Positions 23,516 through 31,219 of a DNA stretch of 64,000 nucleotides are shown here, in pieces. Each line of letters starts with the position of its first letter. Position 1 is the first letter of the stretch. Below the pieces are notes generated by a model. It ran no database searches, was not told where the DNA came from, and saw nothing but the letters and a program-made list of their open reading frames with translations. Where the stretch lies: positions 22,836-86,835 of IMG/VR virus record IMGVR_UViG_3300030102_008089. One strand, 5' to 3'. Origin of the DNA: a virus. The position numbers and the translations under genes are program-made.

Positions 23516-23655
23516 ATGAAAAAAAAGAATACACGGCGAAGATAAGAGTTAAGGGTAAACCTGAGCCGATCTGGCAGGCAGCTAAAAAGAGCCAGCGTCC
23601 CTACCTACAGCACCCACATACCTTTGAAGAGTTGCGTGTGGAAGGCGGTTTGTAG
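23516..23655 (+). CDS. Small basic protein, possibly read by -1 frameshift or broken by an indel
   Basis: ATG 23516 sits five bases after AGGAG, a strong start, but the frame stops after nine codons (TAA 23543-23545). Eight A residues follow the ATG and form A-AAA-AAG in the zero frame, a classical -1 slippery heptamer. Slipping there joins M-K-K-K to EYTAKIRVKGKPEPIWQAA and continues to the TAG at 23653-23655, giving about 46 residues. A one-base loss in the A-run, in nature or in sequencing, would give the same picture. Confidence 0.5.
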
Positions 23656-23715
23656 GGTCAGATACACTACAAATAGGAATCCCGTAATTGTTCGGGTGAA
23701 AACTCTTCAAAACTT

Positions 23716-23790
23716 GCGGGTGTAACTCAGTGGTAGAGTGTCTCGTTGCCAACGAGAATGTCGTGGGTTCGAATCCCATCACCCGCTCCA
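23716..23790 (+). tRNA. tRNA-Gly(GCC)
   Basis: A complete cloverleaf: acceptor GCGGGTG with CACCCGC, anticodon stem TCTCG/CGAGA enclosing TTGCCAA (anticodon GCC), TTCGAAT T-loop, CCA encoded. It is the first of three adjacent tRNA genes. Confidence 0.95.
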
Positions 23791-23792
23791 AT

Positions 23793-23867
23793 AGGAACGT
23801 AGCTCAGTGGTAGAGCGTCTGGTTTACACCCAGGATGTCGTAGGTTCGATCCCTACCGTTCCTACCA
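23793..23867 (+). tRNA. tRNA-Val(TAC)
   Basis: Acceptor AGGAACG pairs with CGTTCCT. The anticodon loop is TTTACAC (anticodon TAC, reads GTA). The T-loop is TTCGATC and CCA is encoded. It begins three bases after tRNA-Gly. Confidence 0.95.
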
Positions 23868-23872
23868 AATAT

Positions 23873-23949
<77 letters not shown>

Positions 23950-23970
23950 ATGCTGTCAAGTGGAGGAAAT

Positions 23971-24471
23971 ATGACACCAGAACAAAAATTTACACAACTC
24001 TACAAACAAATGTGGGATCTTTGTCAGGAAAACAATTGGGGAGACCCTTTCTCGTATGCCCGAGCAAAAGAAATTTATGCAACCTGTGCGCTAGGACATA
24101 AAATGCCTGGTCCCAATGTTTTTGCTGGTGCTGATGGTATCAACGAAAAAGGACAACCAGTTGAGTACAAGTCAACCACTGGTAAAAAATGTCAAGGATC
24201 TTATACTGGAATCTCTGTTCAGAAAGACTGGAAGCAGCAGGAAAAATATCTTGTTACTGAAAAAATTGCGAAATACCCTGAGCATTTTTATAATCGATTT
24301 GAGGATGGAGTACTTGCTGAGAGTTGGAAAATGTCTGGAAAGAAAGTTTTAGATATTCTTCTTCCTAAGTTGGCAAAGAAATTTAACACAGTTAAAAGTC
24401 AAAAAGATCCTCGGCTTGCTGCTACAGTAACTTGGTCGGAAATTAAAGAACACGGTGAACAAGTGATTTAG
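23971..24471 (+). CDS. PD-(D/E)XK nuclease-like protein
   Basis: A 166-residue protein from ATG 23971, four bases after GGAGG. The segment GPNVFAGADGINEKGQPVEYKS (key residues D...E-x-K: GADG then VEYKST) fits the catalytic signature of PD-(D/E)XK restriction-type nucleases. No target-recognition domain is evident. It could be a homing or restriction-like nuclease, or a nuclease-fold structural protein. It lies between two tRNA groups, a common site for such genes. Confidence 0.6.
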   Translation: MTPEQKFTQLYKQMWDLCQENNWGDPFSYARAKEIYATCALGHKMPGPNVFAGADGINEKGQPVEYKSTTGKKCQGSYTGISVQKDWKQQEKYLVTEKIAKYPEHFYNRFEDGVLAESWKMSGKKVLDILLPKLAKKFNTVKSQKDPRLAATVTWSEIKEHGEQVI

Positions 24472-24503
24472 TCTATGGTAAAATCTCACAAGTTGGAGGT
24501 TTG

Positions 24504-25049
24504 ATGAATAAAGATTTAGACAGTAAAAAATTAATGTATTCTAAGGGCAATAACGACGAATGTTATACGCCCGATTATGGTGTTGAGCCTATTCTAGAAT
24601 TTATTCCCGAGGATGCAATTGTTTGGTGTCCATTTGATGATGAATCCAGCGAGTTTGTAAAGCAAATCTCAAAACAAAATATTGTTGTACATTCTCATAT
24701 TAAAGATGGAAAAGATTTTTTTGAGTACGAGCCCGAAAAATGGGATGTAATTATTTCTAATCCACCGTTTACAAATAAGCGAAAGTTTTTTGAAAGAGCC
24801 TTGTCTTTTGGAAAACCGTTTGCTTTGATTATGACTAATACTTGGCTCAATGATTCAGCACCTAAGCAGCTATTCAAAGAAAAAGACTTACAACTTTTAA
24901 TGTTTGATAAACGTATGAAGTTTATTTCCCCAGATGGACGAGATAATAATAAGATTACTTTTAGCAGTAGTTATTATTGTTGGAACTTCCTGCCCAAACA
25001 AATTATTATGAAAGAATTAAATGTTAAGGGTTCTCGGAAAAATTCCTAG
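24504..25049 (+). CDS. Phage methyltransferase with NPPF motif
   Basis: A 181-residue protein. ATG 24504 is preferred over TTG 24501 for its spacing to GGAGG. The catalytic motif IV is VIISNPPFTNKRKFF, typical of N6-adenine or related amino-methyltransferases; the SAM-binding region is probably IVWCPFDDESSEFV, an atypical motif I seen in phage versions. The substrate could be DNA or tRNA adenine. The end overlaps tilS by 29 bases. Confidence 0.8.
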   Translation: MNKDLDSKKLMYSKGNNDECYTPDYGVEPILEFIPEDAIVWCPFDDESSEFVKQISKQNIVVHSHIKDGKDFFEYEPEKWDVIISNPPFTNKRKFFERALSFGKPFALIMTNTWLNDSAPKQLFKEKDLQLLMFDKRMKFISPDGRDNNKITFSSSYYCWNFLPKQIIMKELNVKGSRKNS

Positions 25050-25626
25050 AGAGGTCATTGTCGCTGTCAGCGGCGGACCAGACTCTATGGCTATCTTAGA
25101 TTTCCTCAGTAATAATCATAAGGTTACTGCTGCCTACTTTGATCACGGCACTCAGTTTGGAGAAGATTGTAAATATTTCGTAAAAGACTTTTGCGAAGAG
25201 CGGGATATTGACTTGGTTGTAGGTAATATTTATTTTGATTGTCCGCCCGAAAAGTCAACAGAAGAACATTGGCGTGATGAGCGTTATAGATTCTTCCGTA
25301 CCTTTAATGATCAGATTGTTACAGGACACAATTTAGACGATGTGATTGAGTGGTTTTTATTCTCTTCTTTACACGGACACGGGAAAGTTATGCCCTATAA
25401 GAACGGAAACGTTATTAGACCGTTTATCTCCACCTCTAAGCGTTCTCTAGAAGATTGGTGCGAGCGTAAGGATGTTCCGTTTATGGTTGACCCAGGGAAC
25501 AAAGATAGAAAGTTTATGAGAAGCATTATCAGAAACGATATGATGCCTCATGCTCGCAAGGTAAACAAAGGCATCGAAAAAACATTTAAAAAAATGGTTG
25601 AAAGGGATTATAATCTTTTATATTAA
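25021..25626 (+). CDS. tilS: tRNA(Ile)-lysidine synthetase
   Basis: A 201-residue N-type ATP pyrophosphatase. VAVSGGPDSMAILDFL is the PP-loop. AYFDHGTQFGEDC, EEHWRDERYRFF and VTGHNLDDVIEWFLF follow in the TilS order, then RPFISTSKRSLEDWC and FMRSIIRNDMMP. Only the catalytic N-terminal domain is present; the C-terminal domains of E. coli TilS (432 residues) are missing. It converts C34 of tRNA-Ile(CAT) to lysidine. Its stop codon touches the first base of a CAT tRNA, a strong functional clue. Confidence 0.92.
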   Translation: MLRVLGKIPREVIVAVSGGPDSMAILDFLSNNHKVTAAYFDHGTQFGEDCKYFVKDFCEERDIDLVVGNIYFDCPPEKSTEEHWRDERYRFFRTFNDQIVTGHNLDDVIEWFLFSSLHGHGKVMPYKNGNVIRPFISTSKRSLEDWCERKDVPFMVDPGNKDRKFMRSIIRNDMMPHARKVNKGIEKTFKKMVERDYNLLY

Positions 25627-25703
25627 GGGGGATTAGCTCAATTGGTTAGAGCATCCGACTCATAATCGGGAGGTTCAGAGTTCAAGTCTCTGGTCCCCTA
25701 CCA
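25627..25703 (+). tRNA. tRNA(CAT), probably tRNA-Ile2 modified by TilS
   Basis: The cloverleaf has acceptor GGGGGAT with GTCCCCT (two wobble pairs), anticodon stem CCGAC/ATCGG region enclosing CTCATAA, and CCA. The anticodon CAT could be Met or, after lysidine modification, Ile reading ATA. The stem-loop GACTCATAATC equals that of E. coli ileX, and the gene follows tilS with no gap, so Ile is preferred. Confidence 0.85.
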
Positions 25704-25704
25704 A

Positions 25705-25780
25705 GCCCGAATAGCTCAATTGGCAGAGCAGTGGTTTTGTAAACCAAAGGTTGCAGGTTCGATTCCTGCTTTGGGCACCA
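25705..25780 (+). tRNA. tRNA-Thr(TGT)
   Basis: Acceptor GCCCGAA pairs with TTTGGGC through one wobble. The anticodon loop TTTGTAA gives TGT, reading ACA. T-arm GCAGG/CCTGC, CCA encoded. One anticodon-stem pair (27-43, G-A) is mismatched. Confidence 0.93.
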
Positions 25781-25783
25781 TAA

Positions 25784-25858
<75 letters not shown>

Positions 25859-25859
25859 C

Positions 25860-25947
25860 GGAAGAGTGTCCGAGTGGTCGATGGTGAGGCACTAGAAATG
25901 CCTTGTGCAGAGATGCACCGTGGGTTCGAATCCCACCTCTTCCTCCA
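25860..25947 (+). tRNA. tRNA-Ser(AGA)
   Basis: A class II tRNA with a long variable arm (TGTGCAG...TGCAC). Acceptor GGAAGAG pairs with CTCTTCC; the anticodon stem AGGCA/TGCCT encloses CTAGAAA, giving anticodon AGA. A34 in a serine tRNA is rare in bacteria, where GGA normally reads TCT and TCC. The discriminator is T and CCA is encoded. Confidence 0.9.
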
Positions 25948-25976
25948 GCCTCGCCTTCGGGCGGGGCTTTTTTATT
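25947..25976 (+). terminator. Intrinsic terminator after the tRNA cluster
   Basis: AGCCTCGCC at 25947-25955 pairs with GGCGGGGCT at 25960-25968 around a TTCG tetraloop, followed by a T-run. The rest of the gap to 26078 is A/T-rich and contains no gene. Confidence 0.92.
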
Positions 25977-26078
25977 TATTTTTTTGAATATAGTTTATAT
26001 ATACGTCGTTATAGTGTTGCAACAAATTAGTTCCTCTATTGGTTGTTAGGTTATATTATCTCCAACTGAGGAAAAATA

Positions 26079-28061
26079 ATGACTTTACGTCACTGGCAGA
26101 TGGAAAAAGTAGCCTCTGCTACTGAACCACTATTAAGCACTACAGGAAACAAAGGACTCAATAGCAGTGGTGGGTCTGATATTGTTTATGACTCTACCGC
26201 TCTGTTTGGTAAGTTTTCTGTTAGAAGTAAACACTTTTTTGATACAGATGCTGCTGGTAGTCTTTCTGATAATGAATTTACGGCTGCTTTTTGGTTCTAT
26301 GTTCCAACCGGAACAGAACTTCGGTATATATTTCAATTAGGGCTTCACAACACTGACGTATCTCTAAATGGGCACACAAGTGTTGGATTATTTTACAGTT
26401 ATTATTCAAATAAGATATTTTTTACTACAGGGTGGAGAACTGCTGCTGGAGGTATGGTTGAGCTTGGCTCATTAAGTAGAAATGTTTGGCATCATTGTTA
26501 TATTTCTCGCACAAATTCAGGCACAAATTCTACCCTACAAATAAAGATTACAGCAACTGATGGAACAGTTGTTCACGATAATTCACAAGTCTACACAAAA
26601 GCTGATTTCTCTATTGATGAAAGTGGAACAGGACAATACTCTTACTTCAATGGGCACCCCGCTGGCGGCTCACTAACTCTCTCCAACGGAAGAATTGAAG
26701 ATTTTATCTTAAAGAATGGAAGTGTTCTTTCTTACGCATCTATATACAATAATTCAGCAGAGGTTTTTCAGTCAGACGAACCACAGGTTTCAGTTTCTAC
26801 AGGTGCCGGGTCCGCAACTTTATCAGATAGCAACTTTACGGGGACAAAAACGTATAGTTTCTATGATACCGATGCAACAACCCTTTTACAAAGTGGTACG
26901 TCAAACAGTTATACCAGTTATGCTTCAAGTAGTGTCGCTTATACGGCACTGGTTACAGATACAAATAATAATAGGGTTATATCAACTTTTTTTGTTTCCC
27001 AAGGAGGAAATGATATGGCTATTTTAACAGGTTCGGTTTTAACACCCGTCGAGGCACTTGGAGCAATTCAAGTTGATGCTAGTGGGGCTCTTAGTGCTTC
27101 TGCTCTTGCGGTTTCTGCTGATGCGGATACCCTCGAAGCAGGTCATGCTCTCAACAGTGGACTTTCTATGTTTAGTTCTACTGGTGGTGGTGTTCCAACT
27201 GTTTTGTTTGCTCTTAACGCACTTGGTGGCACTGTCGATCAGAAAATTGGTCTTACCAGTTTGTCTGTTATTGGTGACGCTAGCATATTAAGTTATGATG
27301 GATCAAATGGGCAATTCACTCTCGCTGCGGCTGGATTGTCGGGGGCTGTTGATGATCAGTTGGTAGAAGATATTACTGGTGATGTCTCGTATGCTGCTGG
27401 TGGTGCAGTAACCATTGCTAACGATGCAGTAACAACTGCTAAGGTTGCTGATCTTGGACTTTCGGCTTCTAATATGGCTGATGACTCTGTTGTCACTCGT
27501 ATGATTACCGATTTGAATGTAACAACTGGTAAGCTTGCTAACGATGCAGTAACTGAAATTAAGCTTGCTGACAACGCTGTTGTTGGTGATAACATTCAAG
27601 CTCTTGCAATTAGTGCTTCTCACCTTGTTGCTAATGCAGTAACAATTGGTAAGATCCAAAATGCATCTATTGATGGTACTAAGTTGCAGTCTCTTGCAGT
27701 TAGTGCTTCTCACCTTGTTGCTGATGCAGTAACAATTGATAAGATCCAAAATGCATCTATTGATGGTGCTAAGTTGCAGTCTCTTGCAATTAGTGCTTCT
27801 CACCTTGTTGCTGATGCAGTAACAATTGGTAAGATCCAAAATGCATCTATTAATGGTGCTAAGTTGCAGTCTGGTGCAGTTAGTGCTTCTCACCTTGTTG
27901 CTGATGCAGTTGGACCAACGCAACTGGATATGACCGCAACTGGCTATGAGTTCACTCAGGAAATTAAGTTTAATAACAAACTTCAACTTAAAGACCAAGA
28001 TACCAACGCATACTTCAGATTGTTTGTACAGGATGGTCTCTTGAAGATTGAGGCTGTATAA
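26079..28061 (+). CDS. Tail-fibre-like protein with LamG-type domain and 30-residue repeats
   Basis: A 660-residue virion-type protein. Residues about 40-220 have the beta-sandwich pattern of LamG/concanavalin-like domains (EFTAAFWFYVPTG, WHHCYISRTNSG). The region 300-450 is Ala/Ser/Asp-rich with trimeric-fibre character. Residues about 510-610 hold four tandem 30-residue repeats of the type ASHLVADAVTIGKIQNASI. The C-terminus (FKLK-like beta strands, LQLKDQDTNAYFRL) may be a trimerisation tip. It probably contacts the host surface. A terminator follows the gene. Confidence 0.85.
   Translation: MTLRHWQMEKVASATEPLLSTTGNKGLNSSGGSDIVYDSTALFGKFSVRSKHFFDTDAAGSLSDNEFTAAFWFYVPTGTELRYIFQLGLHNTDVSLNGHTSVGLFYSYYSNKIFFTTGWRTAAGGMVELGSLSRNVWHHCYISRTNSGTNSTLQIKITATDGTVVHDNSQVYTKADFSIDESGTGQYSYFNGHPAGGSLTLSNGRIEDFILKNGSVLSYASIYNNSAEVFQSDEPQVSVSTGAGSATLSDSNFTGTKTYSFYDTDATTLLQSGTSNSYTSYASSSVAYTALVTDTNNNRVISTFFVSQGGNDMAILTGSVLTPVEALGAIQVDASGALSASALAVSADADTLEAGHALNSGLSMFSSTGGGVPTVLFALNALGGTVDQKIGLTSLSVIGDASILSYDGSNGQFTLAAAGLSGAVDDQLVEDITGDVSYAAGGAVTIANDAVTTAKVADLGLSASNMADDSVVTRMITDLNVTTGKLANDAVTEIKLADNAVVGDNIQALAISASHLVANAVTIGKIQNASIDGTKLQSLAVSASHLVADAVTIDKIQNASIDGAKLQSLAISASHLVADAVTIGKIQNASINGAKLQSGAVSASHLVADAVGPTQLDMTATGYEFTQEIKFNNKLQLKDQDTNAYFRLFVQDGLLKIEAV
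27611..27910 (+). repeat. Four tandem 90-bp coding repeats
   Basis: Units begin with GCTTCTCACCTTGTTGCT at 27615, 27705, 27795 and 27885, exactly 90 bases apart, with the fourth cut short. Units are nearly identical at DNA level, so recent expansion or gene conversion is likely. Degenerate relatives precede them from about 27420. Confidence 0.93.
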
Positions 28062-28097
28062 TAGATCTTAATATCTAAAGCACAAAAGGTTTTATGG

Positions 28098-28127
28098 ACG
28101 GGGGGCTTCGGCTCCCCGTTCTTTTTT
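28098..28127 (+). terminator. Intrinsic terminator after the fibre gene
   Basis: A nine-pair stem with ACGGGG at 28098-28103 and CCCCGT at 28114-28119 as its outer part, TTCG loop at 28107-28110, then TTCTTTTTT. Confidence 0.92.
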
Positions 28128-28145
28128 GTGAGAACTAAATAAGAT

Positions 28146-28742
28146 ATGTCCAAAATTAAACTTAAAAAACTATCACTTCAGTACTCTTATCTTAAATTAG
28201 AAAAAGAAGAAGTAACTGAAGCCTGTGCAAACTTTGAAAAAGAGATTAGAGATTACATCAGAGATAACTGCCCTGAACATTTTGATACTCTTTTTGGCCC
28301 TCCACCGAAAGTGGTGGAGAAAGATAACGAGACTGTAGAAACTAGATCCGAAGAGCCAGAGGTTCAAGAGGAAATAGTTGAGATGAAATCTTTGGCACCT
28401 AAAAATAAAGATGTAAAAAGAGTGTATAGAAAGATTGTCGAACTCACACATCCAGACAAGACTGGAAACAATGACAAGGCGGATATTTTCCACGAAGCAA
28501 CAGAAGCCTATAATTCTGAGGATATTGCAGAACTATTGTCAATAGCGTCTGTTCTTGGTTTGGATTTTGTTGATATAAGTGAAGATACTTTTTCCTTGAT
28601 AGAAAAAAATGTCGAATCCATCTCGCAGGAAATAAATACTAAGAAGAAAACGGTTGCTTGGGCTTGGAGTATTTCAGGTACAAAAGAAGAAAAAGACTTG
28701 GTTCTGGAAGCTATCTTAAAGAGTAAAGGAATAGTAAAGTGA
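28146..28742 (+). CDS. J-domain protein (DnaJ-like)
   Basis: A 198-residue protein. The first 50 residues form a charged helix pair. Around residues 95-135, VKRVYRKIVELTHPDKTGNN contains the HPD tripeptide that stimulates Hsp70 ATPase, followed by a helix with EATEAYNSEDI. There is no Gly/Phe or zinc domain. It probably recruits host DnaK in virion assembly or replication. The stop overlaps the next GTG start. Confidence 0.85.
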   Translation: MSKIKLKKLSLQYSYLKLEKEEVTEACANFEKEIRDYIRDNCPEHFDTLFGPPPKVVEKDNETVETRSEEPEVQEEIVEMKSLAPKNKDVKRVYRKIVELTHPDKTGNNDKADIFHEATEAYNSEDIAELLSIASVLGLDFVDISEDTFSLIEKNVESISQEINTKKKTVAWAWSISGTKEEKDLVLEAILKSKGIVK

Positions 28743-29062
28743 AATATAATTTAAACTTAAATGTCGAAAGTAAAGATGTTAGACACATTGTCAACACAGC
28801 ATACACTATAGTTGTTAACAGATTTTATGCCGATTATCAGGAATTACTTATACAAGTTACTAATGCTATGGTATCTGGTAATTCTGTTGATATTTTAAAA
28901 GAGTTTGAAAAACTTGAAGCCTGTGTGGAAAAGCAAGCCGAAGACCTAGAGAATCTCAGTTCTATGATCATTGAAATAGATAAGGCAGAATTTGAAGATG
29001 GAAAAGAGTCTGCCAAAAATGTCAAAAAGGCAAAAAAAAAGAAACAACCATCGGAGAAATGA
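28739..29062 (+). CDS. Small coiled-coil protein
   Basis: A 107-residue protein starting with GTG within the J-domain gene's end. The central part (DILKEFEKLEACVEKQAEDL) is a predicted coiled coil and the C-terminus a Lys-rich tail. It could be a cofactor of the J-domain protein, judging only by overlap. Confidence 0.65.
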   Translation: MKYNLNLNVESKDVRHIVNTAYTIVVNRFYADYQELLIQVTNAMVSGNSVDILKEFEKLEACVEKQAEDLENLSSMIIEIDKAEFEDGKESAKNVKKAKKKKQPSEK

Positions 29063-29151
29063 ATGAAGATGGGTCCTTTACAATAGGAAAAGTTGGAAAA
29101 AAAGGCGGACAATTAAACTTTAAAACTGGCAAATGGGAAGAACTTAATTAA
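29059..29151 (+). CDS. Gly/Lys-rich microprotein, 30 residues
   Basis: ATG overlaps the preceding TGA. The sequence DGSFTIGKVGKKGGQLNFKT, then GKWEEL, forms short beta-like turns. It also overlaps the 3' end of the convergent lipoprotein gene by eight bases. Support is the coupled start; no family is known. Confidence 0.5.
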   Translation: MNEDGSFTIGKVGKKGGQLNFKTGKWEELN

Positions 29152-30400
29152 TACAGAGATCTTCGAATATTTGTCGAATCTGTCGAAAGACAGTTTCTGA
29201 ATTCGCTGTTGGAGTGTGCAACCTTCCTTGTTCTCCTCGAACCATCCCTAAAAATGAGTTATGATGTTCAGGGAGCGAAAACACAAATATTTCAAATCCT
29301 TGATCAAGAGCATAAGAATTTACATCTAACACTGTCTGTTCTGTAATTGTTTGTGCAATCTCATCTGTCATTAGAATTATTACTTTTTGGCTTCCTGAAT
29401 TCCAAGCGAAAGGATAAGTTCCATTCATTGACCAAAGTGTTGCGTCTATCGATGGCTCAATACCGCCATCATCCATAAGTTGCATAGCTTGTAAATATTC
29501 TAAGAATTCATCGGCAGGAACAAAGTTTGTTACCATCTCAGAATGTCGAGTGGTTGGTGGCTCAGATGCTCCACTGTCCTGCCTGCCTATGACAGCAAGA
29601 CCAAAGCGAAAATTACTCGTTATTGGGTCGTCTAAAAGCGGAGTGATCCCTTCTATCATCGATGTGATCTCATCTTCAAAAGATCCAGAAATATCGATAA
29701 CAAAAACCAGATCCACACCACGGGTATCAAATCCCTCATCTACTTCGCCATCACAATCATTATCAAGGTTGTCACATATCTCCTCTACTGGGACAACCTG
29801 TCCGTCACAAGGTCCATCAAATCCACCATCTTGACAATAACGAACACCTGCACGGCACTCGCCTATAGCCATTGTTCCATCAGGACCATCATAACAAACA
29901 ATCGCAGTTGTATTAGCGACACCCTCGTCCACTGAACCATCACAATTGTTATCTAGACCGTCGCAAACCTCCTCTGATGGTCCAGTATGTCCATCGCAAT
30001 ACAATCCCCCATTATCACACTTCATTACGCCTGGTGTACAAACTCCAACACCATAATCAGCACCCTCAACAAAGCCACACAATTGATGCTGTTCTGGAAA
30101 AGTGTCGTCAATTACCGAATTACAGTCATTATCTATTCCATCACATATTTCTTCCGAAGGTCCAATGGCTCCTCTACAATCTGACCACCCGTCGAAACTA
30201 CAAGTTCTAGTCCCATAATTACAAATTCCCGCTCTTTTAGGAGGATCATTAGGGTCTAGTGAATCAAATACTTGACCATTGTGGTCACAAATTTGGATAG
30301 TACCAGGGGTGCATTCTAAAGGGACCAGTTGGTCGTCGTCTATACAGGACTGACAGGATGCTAAACTCAGGGAAACAAAAAATAAAACCCACCGTTTCAT
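29144..30400 (-). CDS. Secreted lipoprotein with three metal-binding repeats and a VWA domain
   Basis: A 418-residue protein. VLFFVSLSLASC is a lipoprotein signal with lipobox LASC. Three repeats, EEICDGIDNDCNSVIDD, EEVCDGLDNNCDGSVDE and EEICDNLDNDCDGEVDE, are the 'putative metal-binding motif' (CDGxDNDCDGxxDE) common in Myxococcota and related bacteria. From about residue 228 a VWA domain begins DLVFVIDISGSFEDE with an intact MIDAS. Many cysteines imply disulfides, so it acts outside the cytoplasm. Virion decoration or a host-surface role are both possible. It is one of few minus-strand genes. Confidence 0.88.
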   Translation of the reverse strand: MKRWVLFFVSLSLASCQSCIDDDQLVPLECTPGTIQICDHNGQVFDSLDPNDPPKRAGICNYGTRTCSFDGWSDCRGAIGPSEEICDGIDNDCNSVIDDTFPEQHQLCGFVEGADYGVGVCTPGVMKCDNGGLYCDGHTGPSEEVCDGLDNNCDGSVDEGVANTTAIVCYDGPDGTMAIGECRAGVRYCQDGGFDGPCDGQVVPVEEICDNLDNDCDGEVDEGFDTRGVDLVFVIDISGSFEDEITSMIEGITPLLDDPITSNFRFGLAVIGRQDSGASEPPTTRHSEMVTNFVPADEFLEYLQAMQLMDDGGIEPSIDATLWSMNGTYPFAWNSGSQKVIILMTDEIAQTITEQTVLDVNSYALDQGFEIFVFSLPEHHNSFLGMVRGEQGRLHTPTANSETVFRQIRQIFEDLCIN

Positions 30401-30873
30401 TCCATTGTAGCCTCAATACAAGCATCGTAACTGTTGTATAAAACCATCGTCAACACTGTACTGTTAAACACACGAAACCTCGCCTTTTGTAGAGGGAGCT
30501 TTTCTTTATTGTAAACGTGCGTCATAACAAGTGGAGGACTGTTTTTTGATTGAGTTGGTAATTTCAGTGCCAACAGTAGAGAATCACCAGGAGCATTCTG
30601 AAGAATTCCTGCGATGTAACCATCTTTAATTACTTCTGGTATTCCAATCTGAATAGGGGAATTTGAGCCTGGTTCTGTTGTTATTTTTTGACTAACGTGT
30701 ATAACCCATTTACAATTATCTTTTTGTCCTGGGGTGTAAAAAGTAGTTTCTTTATGAACCACCGTTTTATGAATATTGCTAGCTTTAATCTGAAGATGAA
30801 GAGATATAGCTGCCACTAGGGCTAAAATACTTAAAAGTGTAACTCTTAATTTTGGTCTTGATAAGCGAATCAT
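30397..30873 (-). CDS. Exported or membrane-anchored protein
   Basis: A 158-residue protein. LRVTLLSILALVAAISLHL near the N-terminus is an uncleaved anchor or signal peptide after a basic stretch. The rest is beta-rich with two cysteines. Its stop overlaps the lipoprotein start (ATGA), so both are in one minus-strand operon. No family is recognised. Confidence 0.75.
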   Translation of the reverse strand: MIRLSRPKLRVTLLSILALVAAISLHLQIKASNIHKTVVHKETTFYTPGQKDNCKWVIHVSQKITTEPGSNSPIQIGIPEVIKDGYIAGILQNAPGDSLLLALKLPTQSKNSPPLVMTHVYNKEKLPLQKARFRVFNSTVLTMVLYNSYDACIEATME

Positions 30874-30883
30874 AAAACCCTCC

Positions 30884-31138
30884 TTATTGGAGTGGTTCTA
30901 GATCCAGTACCTCTCCTTTAGGATTCAAAACGATAAATGGCATCTTTTTGATATCTTTAGTAACTATGTTTTTAGAATTAGTTTTTGTTTTCTTTTCTAT
31001 CCAAAACAAAATCTGAGGCTTTTCTTTGACTTCCCCGACATAGGACCATTTACCTTCAATTTTTTTCCAAATGTCTGGAAAGTCTATATTTTGTCCCGAA
31101 ATCATCAGAAGTCCTGATAGTAGTGTGCTGCTAAACAT
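30884..31138 (-). CDS. Small exported protein
   Basis: An 84-residue product from ATG 31138 (an ATG at 31204 is an alternative, but 31138 puts the signal-like FSSTLLSGLLMISG at the very N-terminus). The mature part, with WSYVGEVKEKPQILFWI and PFIVLNPKGEVLDLE, has a thioredoxin-like or small beta flavour, but no CxxC. It is the first gene of the minus-strand operon. Confidence 0.6.
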   Translation of the reverse strand: MFSSTLLSGLLMISGQNIDFPDIWKKIEGKWSYVGEVKEKPQILFWIEKKTKTNSKNIVTKDIKKMPFIVLNPKGEVLDLEPLQ

Positions 31139-31219
31139 GTTATTAATATTCCTCACAGTAAATCCTTTGAGTTGATTTACTACGGATAAATAGTCCCCTT
31201 TCAATCTAGTTACTGTATT

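Noticed and set aside
25627-25703. Reading the CAT tRNA as elongator tRNA-Met
   Set aside because: Possible from the anticodon, but ileX-like stem-loop and abutting tilS make tRNA-Ile2 more likely.
27611-27910. CRISPR array
   Set aside because: The repeats are contiguous 90-bp coding units without spacers; no cas genes are seen.
27303-27998. Minus-strand repetitive frame opposite the fibre repeats
   Set aside because: It mirrors the 90-bp repeats; the plus-strand fibre frame explains it.
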